DNA of 63,305 nucleotides from an uncultured Oscillospiraceae bacterium (GTDB taxonomy: Bacteria; Bacillota; Clostridia; Oscillospirales; Acutalibacteraceae), in NCBI GenBank assembly GCA_900547105.1, contig URFL01000013.1, positions 1 through 63,305 on the forward strand, in the 5' to 3' direction. This document shows, in pieces, positions 15,190 through 24,214 of this stretch. Every line of letters begins with the position of its first letter. The stretch's first letter is position 1. The notes below the pieces were generated by a model, which saw only the letters and a list, made by a program, of their open reading frames with translations, did not search any database and was not told the DNA's origin. The translations under genes and the position numbers were made by a program.

Positions 15190-16956
15190 TTGATCCAACA
15201 CACGATCACCCCGGAACAGGTGTTCCGGGAGTACGAGGAGGGCGCGGCATTCAAAGCAGCGCTGGGGCGGCGCGGGTTGTACGAGCAGAATCGCATCAAC
15301 GAGCGCTTTTTCGCGGGCGATCAGTGGCGCGGCGCCAACTGCGGCGACCAGCGGCCGCTGGTGCGGTACAACATCATCAAGCGAATCGGCGAATACAAAA
15401 TGGCAGTGGTGGGGTCGGCACCGGTGGCGGTGCGGTACACCGCCGAGGGGGTTGCCGCACCGGCTTCTACGACCGCGCTGCGCGATCGGGTCGCCGGTCA
15501 GCCGGACGGCTGGCATGGCACGCTGCAGGAGCCGGAGGTGGCGGCGGTGATGACGGCGCTGTCGGAGTATTTTCAGGTGACCGCCGCCCGCGTGGGGCTG
15601 GAGGAGATGAAAGAAACGGTGCTGCGCAACGCGTACCAGACCGGTACCGGTTTGCTGTACGCTTACTGGGATGACCGGATCCCCACCGGGTTGTATGCCG
15701 ACCATGCCCGTACGGTGCCGATTCGCGGGGACATCGCCTGTGAGGCGCTGGATGTGGAGAATGTATATTTCGGCGACCCGACCAACGACGAGGTGCAGAC
15801 CCAGCCGTATATCCTGATTGCCCAGCGCCAGCCGGTGGGCGAGCTGCGGCGGCAGGCGCGGCAATACGGCTGCACCGCGGTGCAGGCCGCGCGAATCCGT
15901 CCGGATGACGAACGGCAGTATATGGCAGGCGATCCCGATCGCCGCGAGTCGGAATCGACCCGCAAGGCGACGGTGCTGACCCGCTTTTGGAAAGAGTGGG
16001 ACGAGCAGCGCCGCGCCTATACGGTGAAGGCGGTCAAGACCTGCCGCGGGCAGGTGGTGCGGCCGGTGTGGGATTTGGGTATCCGGCGGTATCCGCTGGC
16101 GAAGTTTTGCTGGGAGCGGCGCAAAGGCTGTGCTTACGGCGACAGCGAGATCACCTATCTGATCCCCAACCAGATCGCGATCAACCGGATGATGACCGCT
16201 TCGGTGTGGGCGGTGATGATGATGGGGATGCCGATGATGGTGGTCAACGGCGACTTGGTGAACCAACCCCTCACCAATGATCCCGGGCAGATCATTCCGG
16301 TGTACGGTTCCGCCGACGAGGTGGAGAAGGCGATCCATTATGTCAAGCCGCCGGATTTTTCGCCCCAGTTTGACGACCTTTGCGCGTCGTTGATCGTCAA
16401 CACCCTGAATCAGGCGGGGGTGAACAGCGCGGTGCTGGGCGATATGACCCCCGACAACACCTCGGCGATCATTGCGGTGCGTGAGGCGGCGATGATGCCG
16501 CTGAACATGATCGGGCAGCGGTTTTACCGCTTTGTCGAGGAAGTGGCGCGGCTGTTTGCCGAGTTTTGGGTGACCCAGTACGGTCGCCGCCGGCTGCGCA
16601 TGGAGGACGAGCGCGGGGTGTGGTATTTGCCGTTTGACGGCACGCGCTACCGCGATTTGATTCTGAATGTGCGGGTGCAGGCGGGCGCGTCCTCGCTGTG
16701 GAGCGAAAACCAGTCGGTGCAGACACTGGACAATCTGTTTGACCGGCAGATGATCGACAAGAAGCAGTATTTGGAGCGCTTACCCAAGGGTGCGATTCCG
16801 GATCTGGAGCGGCTGCTGCGCGAATGTGAGCAGCCGACCGACACAAAAGGAGGAGAAAACGATGCAGCAACCCGAAATCAGCGCGATGCCGGCGGCGGAA
16901 AATCCCGTGCAGACAGAACCGGAGGAGCGAGTGGCGATGCCGCCGGAAACGAGTGA
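15190..16956 (+). CDS. Phage portal protein
   Basis: 588 residues, starting at TTG 15190 behind AGAAAGGAAGTGAG. The portal forms the dodecameric vertex ring through which DNA enters the capsid. Family-like features are the N-terminal RINERFFAGDQWRG, VRYNIIKRIGEYKMAVV, the central clip region and the helical YLIPNQIAINRMMTASVW. Its size fits portals of short-tailed phages. The last 95 bases overlap the start of the scaffold gene in another frame; the C-terminus is therefore low-complexity and charged (QRDAGGGKSRADRTGGAS), so it may be dispensable. Confidence 0.85.
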   Translation: MIQHTITPEQVFREYEEGAAFKAALGRRGLYEQNRINERFFAGDQWRGANCGDQRPLVRYNIIKRIGEYKMAVVGSAPVAVRYTAEGVAAPASTTALRDRVAGQPDGWHGTLQEPEVAAVMTALSEYFQVTAARVGLEEMKETVLRNAYQTGTGLLYAYWDDRIPTGLYADHARTVPIRGDIACEALDVENVYFGDPTNDEVQTQPYILIAQRQPVGELRRQARQYGCTAVQAARIRPDDERQYMAGDPDRRESESTRKATVLTRFWKEWDEQRRAYTVKAVKTCRGQVVRPVWDLGIRRYPLAKFCWERRKGCAYGDSEITYLIPNQIAINRMMTASVWAVMMMGMPMMVVNGDLVNQPLTNDPGQIIPVYGSADEVEKAIHYVKPPDFSPQFDDLCASLIVNTLNQAGVNSAVLGDMTPDNTSAIIAVREAAMMPLNMIGQRFYRFVEEVARLFAEFWVTQYGRRRLRMEDERGVWYLPFDGTRYRDLILNVRVQAGASSLWSENQSVQTLDNLFDRQMIDKKQYLERLPKGAIPDLERLLRECEQPTDTKGGENDAATRNQRDAGGGKSRADRTGGASGDAAGNE

Positions 16957-17359
16957 GCAACCCATGCCGGAAGTGACGCTGGCGGAAGTGGCTCCCGCCG
17001 AATCGCCGGAGGAACCGGGTTTGACGGAGATGGCTCCGCCAGCCGCGCCGGAACCGGGCACGGAAGCCGGGCAGACGGCGCGGCTGGCAGAGGAATTTTT
17101 GGCGCTGGCGGACGAGATTGAGGACATTCGTATGCCGGAGGATCTGCCGGAGGAGGTGTGGGACACCGCCGCGCAGGGGGTGCCGCTGCGGGACGCGTAT
17201 CTGCGCTATTGGTACGCCGAAACCGTGCGGCGGCAAGCCGCCCGGCAAATGCAGCAGCGCAGCACCGCTCAAAGTGCCGGATCGCTGCGCGATCTGCCGG
17301 ACGATCCGCGTCCGGAGGAGGCCGCGTTCGCGCGGTCGTTCCAAACAGCCATGGAATAA
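16862..17359 (+). CDS. Capsid scaffolding protein
   Basis: 165 residues from ATG 16862 with AAAGGAGG upstream; 95 bases overlap the portal gene. The N-terminal half is a disordered stretch of Glu, Pro and Ala. The C-terminal half is a helical charged segment (LAEEFLALADEIEDIRMPEDL, split by a turn, then VRRQAARQMQQRS), the normal build of scaffolding proteins, which are internal assembly chaperones. The call rests on position between portal and capsid, length and composition rather than a sequence family. Confidence 0.7.
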   Translation: MQQPEISAMPAAENPVQTEPEERVAMPPETSEQPMPEVTLAEVAPAESPEEPGLTEMAPPAAPEPGTEAGQTARLAEEFLALADEIEDIRMPEDLPEEVWDTAAQGVPLRDAYLRYWYAETVRRQAARQMQQRSTAQSAGSLRDLPDDPRPEEAAFARSFQTAME

Positions 17360-17395
17360 CCATACAACAACAAGAATGATGAGGAGAGTGTGTTT

Positions 17396-18301
17396 ATGAA
17401 TTTGATTACCTTTGCACAGACCATGACCGGCGAGCTGGACAAAGCGGTCGTTTCCAAACCGGTGACCGGCTTTTTTGCGGACAACGCCTTGCGCAGCCGC
17501 TTTGTGGGCGCCAAAACCGTGTTGATCCCCGAAATGGAGATGTCCGGTTTGGGCGATTATGACCGCGACACCGGCTTTGTCAAGGGCACCATCACCGTGT
17601 CCAGCCAGCCGTATACGCTGCAGATGGATCGCGGTCGTTCGTTCCAGCTGGATCGTGAGGACAACGATGAAACCGGCGTGGCGGGGCTGGCCGGACAGGT
17701 GCTGGGCGAGTTTGTGCGCACCCGCGTGGTGCCGGAAATGGATGCGTATTGCCTGTCCAAGCTGGCGGGGCTGGCGGTGACCAACAAGCAGACGGTCACC
17801 GGTACGCCCGCGACCCAGGCATTCGCGATGCTGACCGGCGCCATCGCCAAGGTGCAGAACGAGGCGGGCTACGACGAGGAGCTGGTGGCGTTCGTGGACG
17901 GCACCATGTGGAACGCGCTGCAAAACAGCGACGAGGTCAGCCGTCATTTGGAACTGGCATCCTTCAAAAAAGGCGGGGTGGATACGCAGGTGCGGTCTCT
18001 CAACGGAGTGGCGGTGCTGCCGGTGCCGGATTCGCGGATGAAAACGGCGTACACCTTCTACAACGGGGTGGACGAGAACCAGACCGACGGCGGGTTTGCC
18101 CCCAAAGCAGATAGTAAAAGCATCGGGTTGTTGGTGATGCCCAAGCGGGCGGCGTCGCTGGTGAAAAAGACCGAACAGGTACGCACCTTTGATCCGTCGC
18201 GCAATTTGCAGGCGGACGCATGGAAGTTTGATTATCGTCTGTATTACGATCTGTTTGTGCGCAACAGCATGCTGAAGAGCATTGTGGCGTACGTGTATTG
18301 A
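17396..18301 (+). CDS. Major capsid protein
   Basis: 301 residues from ATG 17396 (GAGGAGA lies 8 bases upstream; a GTG at 17390 is too close to it). It forms the icosahedral shell. Typical HK97-fold features are an early extended arm (FVGAKTVLIPEMEMSGLGDYDR), the E-loop stretch QPYTLQMDRGRSFQLDRED, a helical spine (VRTRVVPEMDAYCLSKLAG) and the late P-domain VLPVPDSRM. The C-terminus ends FDYRLYYDLFVRN, a pattern common in capsids of Firmicutes phages. Fewer introduced oddities than in the accessory genes suggest the protein is still constrained. Confidence 0.85.
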   Translation: MNLITFAQTMTGELDKAVVSKPVTGFFADNALRSRFVGAKTVLIPEMEMSGLGDYDRDTGFVKGTITVSSQPYTLQMDRGRSFQLDREDNDETGVAGLAGQVLGEFVRTRVVPEMDAYCLSKLAGLAVTNKQTVTGTPATQAFAMLTGAIAKVQNEAGYDEELVAFVDGTMWNALQNSDEVSRHLELASFKKGGVDTQVRSLNGVAVLPVPDSRMKTAYTFYNGVDENQTDGGFAPKADSKSIGLLVMPKRAASLVKKTEQVRTFDPSRNLQADAWKFDYRLYYDLFVRNSMLKSIVAYVY

Positions 18302-18353
18302 TTCGATCCGGCGGGTGGTGCGGGCGGGATGACGATAAAAAGGAGGGAAGCGC

Positions 18354-18731
18354 ATGACAGGGCAAGAGGCGTTGGAACAGGCGCTGCGGCTGCTGCATTA
18401 TACCGATCAGGACGGACAGCCGGAAAGCCGGTTTCGCGAAGATAGCCGCCATCAGGGTTTGGCGGCGGTCAATCAGGTGGTTGCCGATTTGTGGGCGGTG
18501 GAGCAGGAACAGCCGTTTGTACCGCTGGATCGGCTGGACGATACGGTGGCGTTGTCCGACAGGGCGTGCCGCGAGGTGCTGCCGATCGGGGTGGCGATGT
18601 GGATAGCGCAGGCGGAGGGCGACAGCGCCCAGCAAGCGGTGCTGGCGGCGGCATACAGCCAAAAGCGCGGACAATGCGGCGCACCGTCCCGCCGGCGGCA
18701 GGATGTGATCCCGTGGGGGGAGAGCGCATGA
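18354..18731 (+). CDS. Head-tail adaptor-like protein
   Basis: 125 residues behind AAGGAGG, ending in an ATGA overlap with the next gene. Mostly helical (TGQEALEQALRLLHYTDQDG, then LAAVNQVVADLWAVEQ) with a middle strand segment PFVPLDRLDDTVALSD. In gene order capsid-adaptor-nozzle this resembles the connector (tail tubular A-like) proteins of short-tailed phages. Family assignment by position and size. Confidence 0.65.
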   Translation: MTGQEALEQALRLLHYTDQDGQPESRFREDSRHQGLAAVNQVVADLWAVEQEQPFVPLDRLDDTVALSDRACREVLPIGVAMWIAQAEGDSAQQAVLAAAYSQKRGQCGAPSRRRQDVIPWGESA

Positions 18732-20632
18732 AGTATGCCGCGATGAAAGCGCCGGAGCAATGCTGTGTGACGCTTCCGGCATGGGAGAAAGGCGTGGACG
18801 GCCGCGCCGGACGAACGGACGATACGCTGTTGCCGGAAACCTGCAACGTGTGGTGGGAACAGGAGATGCTGCAAACCCGCCCGGCGCTGCGATTTGTCGG
18901 TACGGTGGCGCGCCGCGCAGAGGCGCTTTGCCTGCTGCCCGAAATGGAGGCGGAGGGGGAAACGCGCCCTTACTGGCTGGAACGCTATGAGCAGGATGGT
19001 CAAACGCGGCTGTGGTGCTTTTGCGCGGACGAGGCTGGTGCGGCGGTGCCGCTCAGCCGCGAGCCGTTGGCGGCAGCCTATGGCGTGATCGCTGCGGTGC
19101 CGGAAGGGTGGCTCGCGATCACCGATAGCGGACTGTTTCGGCTGCGCGCCCGTGGCGGGGTATGGGAGGCTTGCGACGAGGCGGCGTATGTGCCGCTGGT
19201 GATGCGCGGCGGGCGGGGATGTCTGCCGACGGAGAGCAAGCCGTCCGGCGGACAGGCGTATGAGGAATACAACCGGTTGACCGACCGGTTTTCCGCCGCG
19301 TATACCACCGATGGGGCGAGCACACGCTTTTATCTGCCGCAAGCGGGGTTGGCGAACGACGCGGTGACGGCGGTGATCGATACCGCGGATGGCGGGCAGC
19401 TGACCTATCGGGTGGCGGCGGGGCAAACCGACAGCGCCGCGGCGGACGGGCGGTTTATGCGGGTGAACCGCCAAGGCGGCTATGTGCAGTTTCGTGATGC
19501 ACAAGCAGCCGAGGATAACCCGCTGCCCGCTGCCCCGCGGGAGAACAATATGATGGTGACCGCCGCCAAAAACGGGGTGGGCGGTCGGACGCTGCTGGCC
19601 GGGCTGCGGCAGGGGTGCTGGCTGCCCGGCGACCAGCACCGCGCGGCGCTGGTGCTGTTTGGCGATCCAGCCGACCCGGCGCTGATTTGCTGGAGCGCAC
19701 CGGGCGATCCGCTGTATATGCCGCAAAGCCACTTTACGCGGGTGGGCGATCCCCACAGCGCGGTGACGGCGATTACGCGGCTGCGCGACCGGCTGGTGCT
19801 GTTCAAACCGCAGGAAATCTATATGCTGACGCCGTCGGCGGCGGAGGGCACCGCTCGCTCCCGCTTTTCCTTTACTCGTTTGCCGGTGGGGGCGGGGTGC
19901 CACTGTCCAGCAACGATACAGGTGGGCGAGGAACGTCTGCTGTGGATGGATGGTGCAGGGCAGGTGCGGATGCTGACCGCCGACCGCATGAACGGACGCG
20001 AACCGGCGGCGGTAATGTCGGAGGCGATCGCTCCGATGCTGGCGGCATACACAACGGAGCAGCGGGCAGCGGCAAGCGCTGCATGGTGGCACGGACGGTA
20101 TCTGCTGGGGATCGGGCGAGATGTGTGGGTGCTCGATCCTCGCAAGGAAACGGCGCCGGTATGGTTTTGCTGGCGATGGAACGAACAGGTGCAGCCGACA
20201 GCATGGGCAGCGCGCGGCGAGCAGTTGGAGCTGTGGTGCCGCGCCGAACAGGAGAAGGCACCGGTGTGGGCGGTATATCGCGTGCAGCCGGACACGACCG
20301 GTGCGGATGCCGTGTGGGATGGCACCCAAACAGTGACGGTGCCGATTCCGTATGCGGTGCACACCCGGCTGTGGGACGGCGCGCTGCCGGACAAGGACAA
20401 GCGTCTGCGCGCGGTGGAGCCGGTGGAATGGACGCTGGAGCGCGCCACGCTGACGCTGCGCACCGAGCGGGGAGAGGTGCAGTCACTGCGGCTGGCAGGT
20501 GCGGTCGGGCGGGAGATTCCCTGCCGTATGGCGCGGTGCCGCCAGACCGCGTTGCAATTGAACGGCTGCGGTGGGTGGCACGGCGCAGCGGTGCGGCTGC
20601 GTTGGCAGCTGTATCCCGTCGCGCGCCGATAA
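18728..20632 (+). CDS. Large beta-rich nozzle-like tail protein
   Basis: 634 residues from ATG 18728. No membrane segments. The central part is a chain of blade-like strands, for example RENNMMVTAAKNGVGGRTLL, CWSAPGDPLYMPQSHF, ITRLRDRLVLFKPQEIYML and EERLLWMDGAGQVRMLT, consistent with a beta-propeller. Such proteins of 500-800 residues, placed right after the adaptor, form the tail nozzle or genome-sealing ring in short-tailed phages (P22 gp10 and T7 gp12 types). There is no tape measure or tube gene nearby, which supports a short-tailed particle. Function is inference from order and fold pattern. Confidence 0.65.
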   Translation: MKYAAMKAPEQCCVTLPAWEKGVDGRAGRTDDTLLPETCNVWWEQEMLQTRPALRFVGTVARRAEALCLLPEMEAEGETRPYWLERYEQDGQTRLWCFCADEAGAAVPLSREPLAAAYGVIAAVPEGWLAITDSGLFRLRARGGVWEACDEAAYVPLVMRGGRGCLPTESKPSGGQAYEEYNRLTDRFSAAYTTDGASTRFYLPQAGLANDAVTAVIDTADGGQLTYRVAAGQTDSAAADGRFMRVNRQGGYVQFRDAQAAEDNPLPAAPRENNMMVTAAKNGVGGRTLLAGLRQGCWLPGDQHRAALVLFGDPADPALICWSAPGDPLYMPQSHFTRVGDPHSAVTAITRLRDRLVLFKPQEIYMLTPSAAEGTARSRFSFTRLPVGAGCHCPATIQVGEERLLWMDGAGQVRMLTADRMNGREPAAVMSEAIAPMLAAYTTEQRAAASAAWWHGRYLLGIGRDVWVLDPRKETAPVWFCWRWNEQVQPTAWAARGEQLELWCRAEQEKAPVWAVYRVQPDTTGADAVWDGTQTVTVPIPYAVHTRLWDGALPDKDKRLRAVEPVEWTLERATLTLRTERGEVQSLRLAGAVGREIPCRMARCRQTALQLNGCGGWHGAAVRLRWQLYPVARR

Positions 20633-20648
20633 CAGAGAGGAAAAAACA

Positions 20649-20783
20649 ATGACATATGATCCGAAACAGGGGCGCGTGGATGTGCGCGCCGTTACCAAAG
20701 AAGTGCTGACTCGACGGCTGCGCCGCCGCATCAAGGCGACCGGTCAGACGGCAACACAAAGGTCGCCCAAAACGGCGGCGTAA
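20649..20783 (+). CDS. Small basic peptide at the end of the head operon
   Basis: 44 residues from ATG 20649 behind AGAGAGG. Highly basic (VLTRRLRRRIKATGQ), so nucleic acid contact is possible. Last gene before the operon terminator; unknown function. Confidence 0.5.
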   Translation: MTYDPKQGRVDVRAVTKEVLTRRLRRRIKATGQTATQRSPKTAA

Positions 20784-20788
20784 ACAGA

Positions 20789-20832
20789 GAGGGTCCGTGG
20801 GTTTCGATTGCCGAAACCCGCGGACCCTTTTG
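20789..20832 (+). terminator. Terminator of the phage head operon
   Basis: AGGGTCCGTGGGTTTCG pairs with CGAAACCCGCGGACCCTTTT (one mismatch) and ends in a T-run, directly after the last small gene. It marks the head genes as one transcription unit. Confidence 0.88.
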
Positions 20833-20865
20833 GCGTTGTGGGGAAAAGGAAAAAGGCGGCGATTT

Positions 20866-21029
20866 GCCGTTTCGACGGCTTTTTTTAACCGGGCGGCGTA
20901 TACTATAGGGGTTATACAGACAAAACCGCCCAGAAATGTTCACAATACACAAATCAAAAAAATAAAATCAGTCAATATTATTGAAATCATAGAAAATTGA
21001 CTTGATTTTTTCGACGAGAGTGTTACAAT
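20866..21029 (+). promoter_or_regulatory. Second terminator and promoter of the glycogen operon
   Basis: GCCGT-TTCG-ACGGC followed by seven T (about 20867-20887) is a second terminator. Further on, the AT-rich stretch ends with TTGATT (21002-21007), 16 bases and TACAAT (21024-21029), giving transcription about 27 bases before the glgB start. No other feature is seen between. Confidence 0.6.
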
Positions 21030-21062
21030 AGAACTATGAAAAAAGGAAGGAGCTGATCGGCT

Positions 21063-22988
21063 ATGGGTCTCGGTCAGGCAGAGATACCGTATCGGCCTCT
21101 TTATGAGGATATACGAGCGTTTGAACAAATGGGTTGTCATCTTTTGGAAAATGGCACATATATATTTCGCGTGTGGGCGCCGAACGCCGCCGGTGTATCG
21201 GTGGTGGGCGACTTCAACGATTGGCAGGAGGATGCCACCCCCATGACCCGCCGCGCCGACGGCGTGTGGGAGGCAACGGTCAGCGGGTTGCAGGAATACG
21301 ATGCCTACAAGTATTGTGTGCAGGCGGCGGACGGCGAGCGAGTGCTGAAAGCGGATCCGTATGCCTATCATTTTGAGACCCGCCCTGCCACCGCGTCCAA
21401 GATCTACCATCTGGATGGATACGACTGGCAGGATGCGGCGTGGCAGCAACGCAGCCGTGAGCACCCGATTTACGACCAGCCGATCAACATTTACGAAGTG
21501 CATCTCGGCTCCTGGCGGCGGTATCCCGACGGCCAGACTTTCGATTATGACAAGCTGGCGCAGGAGCTGGTGCCGTATGTGGTCAAGATGGGATACACCC
21601 ATATCGAGCTGCTGCCGGTGATGGAGCATCCGTATGACGGCTCGTGGGGGTATCAGGTGACCGGGTATTACGCCCCCACCTCGCGCTATGGCACGCCACA
21701 CCAGTTCATGCATTTTATTGATGTATGCCACCAGGCGGGCATCGGCGTGATTCTGGATTGGGTGCCGGCGCATTTCCCCAAAGACGAATGCGGGCTGTAT
21801 CGGTTTGATGGTGGCCCGTGCTACGAATACGCCGACCCGCGCAAGGGGGAGCATCGCGAATGGGGCACCTGTGTGTTCGATTACGGTCGGACAGAGGTGC
21901 AGAATTTCCTGATCTCCAACGTGCTGTTCTGGCTGGAACAGTATCATGCGGACGGCATTCGGGTGGATGCGGTGGCATCTATGCTGTATCTCGACTATAA
22001 CCGTCGGGATGGCGAATGGGTGCCCAACCAGTACGGCGGCAAGGAGAATCTGGAGGCGGTCGCTTTTTTGCGGCGGCTGAACGAATGTGTGTTTGCCCAT
22101 CACCCGCAGGTGATGATGATTGCGGAGGAATCCACCGCGTGGCCGCTGGTATCCCGCCCCACCTCCGACGGCGGGCTGGGATTCAATTTCAAATGGAACA
22201 TGGGCTGGATGAACGATATGCTGCGGTATATGGCGCTGGACCCGCTGTTCCGCAAGGACAATCACGACCATTTGACTTTCTCGTTTTTCTATGCGTTTTC
22301 CGAAAACTTTATCCTGCCCATCTCGCACGACGAGGTGGTGCACGGCAAAGGCTCGCTGATCGGCAAAATGCCGGGCAGCTACGAGGACAAGTTCGCGAAT
22401 GTGCGCGTTTTCCTCGGCTATATGATGGCGCACCCCGGTAAAAAGATGCTGTTTATGGGCAGCGAGTTCGGACAGTTTAAGGAGTGGGCGTTTGAAGAGG
22501 AGCTGGACTGGCTGTTGCTGGATTATGAATCCCACCGCCAGCTGCACCATTTTGTCGCCTGCTTAAACGACTTTTACCGCAACACCCCGCCGCTGTGGGA
22601 GGACGACTTCTCGTGGGAGGGGTTCTCCTGGATCGCGAACGACGACTACGCACAAAGCGTGATCGCGTTCCGCCGTATCGACCGCAAGGGCGACGAGCGG
22701 GTGGTGGTGTGCAACTTCAATCCGGTGCTGCGGCCGCGATACCGCATCGGTGTGCCGCATGCCGGGGCGTATGAAGAGGTGTTTAACACCGACGACAAGG
22801 CGTTTGGCGGCGGTGGTGTCGCCAACGGTGTGGTGAACAGCGAAGCGATCCCGATGCACGGGTGCGATCAGTCGATCGAGCTGTCGCTGCCGCCGTTGTC
22901 GGTGCTGTATTTCCAGCGTAAAAACAAAAAATCCTCCGGGCGTCCGGCGGGCGCGGCGGGGAAATCAGGCAAAAAAGGAAAGAGGTAG
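21063..22988 (+). CDS. glgB: 1,4-alpha-glucan branching enzyme
   Basis: Creates alpha-1,6 branches in glycogen. 641 residues: an N-terminal CBM48 (about 25-130, RVWAPNAAGVSVVGDFNDW), the GH13 barrel (about 150-540) and a C-terminal beta domain. The GH13 catalytic set is visible: nucleophile Asp in DGIRVDAVASMLY, acid/base Glu in MMIAEESTAW and the transition-state Asp in ISHDEVVHGKGSL. The last 20 residues are a Lys/Gly/Ser-rich extension. First gene of the glgB-glgC-glgD-glgA operon, 5 bases ahead of glgC. Confidence 0.97.
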   Translation: MGLGQAEIPYRPLYEDIRAFEQMGCHLLENGTYIFRVWAPNAAGVSVVGDFNDWQEDATPMTRRADGVWEATVSGLQEYDAYKYCVQAADGERVLKADPYAYHFETRPATASKIYHLDGYDWQDAAWQQRSREHPIYDQPINIYEVHLGSWRRYPDGQTFDYDKLAQELVPYVVKMGYTHIELLPVMEHPYDGSWGYQVTGYYAPTSRYGTPHQFMHFIDVCHQAGIGVILDWVPAHFPKDECGLYRFDGGPCYEYADPRKGEHREWGTCVFDYGRTEVQNFLISNVLFWLEQYHADGIRVDAVASMLYLDYNRRDGEWVPNQYGGKENLEAVAFLRRLNECVFAHHPQVMMIAEESTAWPLVSRPTSDGGLGFNFKWNMGWMNDMLRYMALDPLFRKDNHDHLTFSFFYAFSENFILPISHDEVVHGKGSLIGKMPGSYEDKFANVRVFLGYMMAHPGKKMLFMGSEFGQFKEWAFEEELDWLLLDYESHRQLHHFVACLNDFYRNTPPLWEDDFSWEGFSWIANDDYAQSVIAFRRIDRKGDERVVVCNFNPVLRPRYRIGVPHAGAYEEVFNTDDKAFGGGGVANGVVNSEAIPMHGCDQSIELSLPPLSVLYFQRKNKKSSGRPAGAAGKSGKKGKR

Positions 22989-22993
22989 GCTTT

Positions 22994-24214
22994 ATGTATC
23001 GCAAACAGGAATGTGTGGCTATGCTGTTGGCCGGTGGACAGGGCAGCCGGTTGTATGCCTTGACCCGCCATATTGCCAAACCGGCGGTGCCGTATGGCGG
23101 CAAATACCGGATCATCGACTTCCCGTTGTCCAACTGTGTCAATTCCGGCATCGAAACGGTGGGGGTGCTGACCCAGTATCAGCCGTTGGAGCTGAATGAT
23201 TATATCGGCGCGGGCGAGCCGTGGGATCTGGACCGGCTGAACGCCGGGGTGCATGTGCTGCCGCCGTATCAGAAAAACAAGGGCGCAGATTGGTACAAAG
23301 GTACCGCCAACGCCATTTACCAGAACATGGCGTTTATCGAGCGCTATCGTCCGGAGTATGTGCTGGTGCTGTCCGGCGACCATATCTACAAAATGGATTA
23401 TTCCCAGATGATCGCCGCCCACAAGCGCAACCACGCCGACTGCACCATCGCGGTGCTGGAGGTGGAGATGTCCGAAGCCAGCCGGTTCGGTATTCTCAAC
23501 ACCAACCCGGACGATTCGATTTATGAATTTGACGAAAAGCCCGCGCATCCCAAGAGCAACTTGGCGTCGATGGGCATTTATGTGTTCACATGGGACAAAT
23601 TGAAACAATATCTGACCATGGACGAGCAGGACCCGAACTCGCAAAACGACTTTGGTAAAAATGTGCTGCCCGCCATGCTGAACGCGGGCGAGCGGATGTT
23701 TGCCTACCGGTTTGACGGCTACTGGAAGGATGTCGGCACCATCGACAGCCTGTGGGAAGCCAATATGGATATGCTGAACCCGCAAACCTCGCTGGATTTG
23801 TCCGACCGTTCGTGGCGCATCTATTCCCGCAACGAGGGGCATCCGCCACACTATGTCGGGCAAAACGCCAAGGTGGAAAACAGCCTGGTGTCGGAAGGCG
23901 GCAACATCTTCGGCACGGTGGACTTTTCGGTGCTGTTCTCCGGCGTGACGGTGGAGGAGGGCGCCGAGGTGCGCGACTCCATTTTGATGCCGGGCGCGCG
24001 GGTGAAAGCAGGCGCGCGGGTGCAATACGCGATCGTGGCGGAGGATGCGGTGATCGAAGAGAACGCCGTGGTCGGGGCACGACCGGAAGAACATAGCGAC
24101 GATTGGGGCGTTGCGGTTATCGCCGCCGGCGTCACGGTGGGCGCGGGAGCGACCGTCCCGCCGCGTGCCATGGTGGAGGAAGATGTGGAAGGGGGTGCCA
24201 TCTATGCGAAATAA
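22994..24214 (+). CDS. glgC: Glucose-1-phosphate adenylyltransferase, catalytic subunit
   Basis: Makes ADP-glucose from ATP and glucose-1-phosphate, the committed step of glycogen synthesis. 406 residues. The N-terminal nucleotidyltransferase carries the intact LLAGGQGSRL loop (residues 12-21), KPAVPYGGKYRIIDF, the sugar-site VLVLSGDHIYKMDY and a FDGYWKDVGTI motif. The C-terminal third is a left-handed beta-helix (GVTVEEGAEVRDSILMPGA) used for allostery and oligomer contacts. Its last 11 bases overlap glgD, supporting the clostridial GlgC/GlgD heteromer. Confidence 0.96.
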   Translation: MYRKQECVAMLLAGGQGSRLYALTRHIAKPAVPYGGKYRIIDFPLSNCVNSGIETVGVLTQYQPLELNDYIGAGEPWDLDRLNAGVHVLPPYQKNKGADWYKGTANAIYQNMAFIERYRPEYVLVLSGDHIYKMDYSQMIAAHKRNHADCTIAVLEVEMSEASRFGILNTNPDDSIYEFDEKPAHPKSNLASMGIYVFTWDKLKQYLTMDEQDPNSQNDFGKNVLPAMLNAGERMFAYRFDGYWKDVGTIDSLWEANMDMLNPQTSLDLSDRSWRIYSRNEGHPPHYVGQNAKVENSLVSEGGNIFGTVDFSVLFSGVTVEEGAEVRDSILMPGARVKAGARVQYAIVAEDAVIEENAVVGARPEEHSDDWGVAVIAAGVTVGAGATVPPRAMVEEDVEGGAIYAK

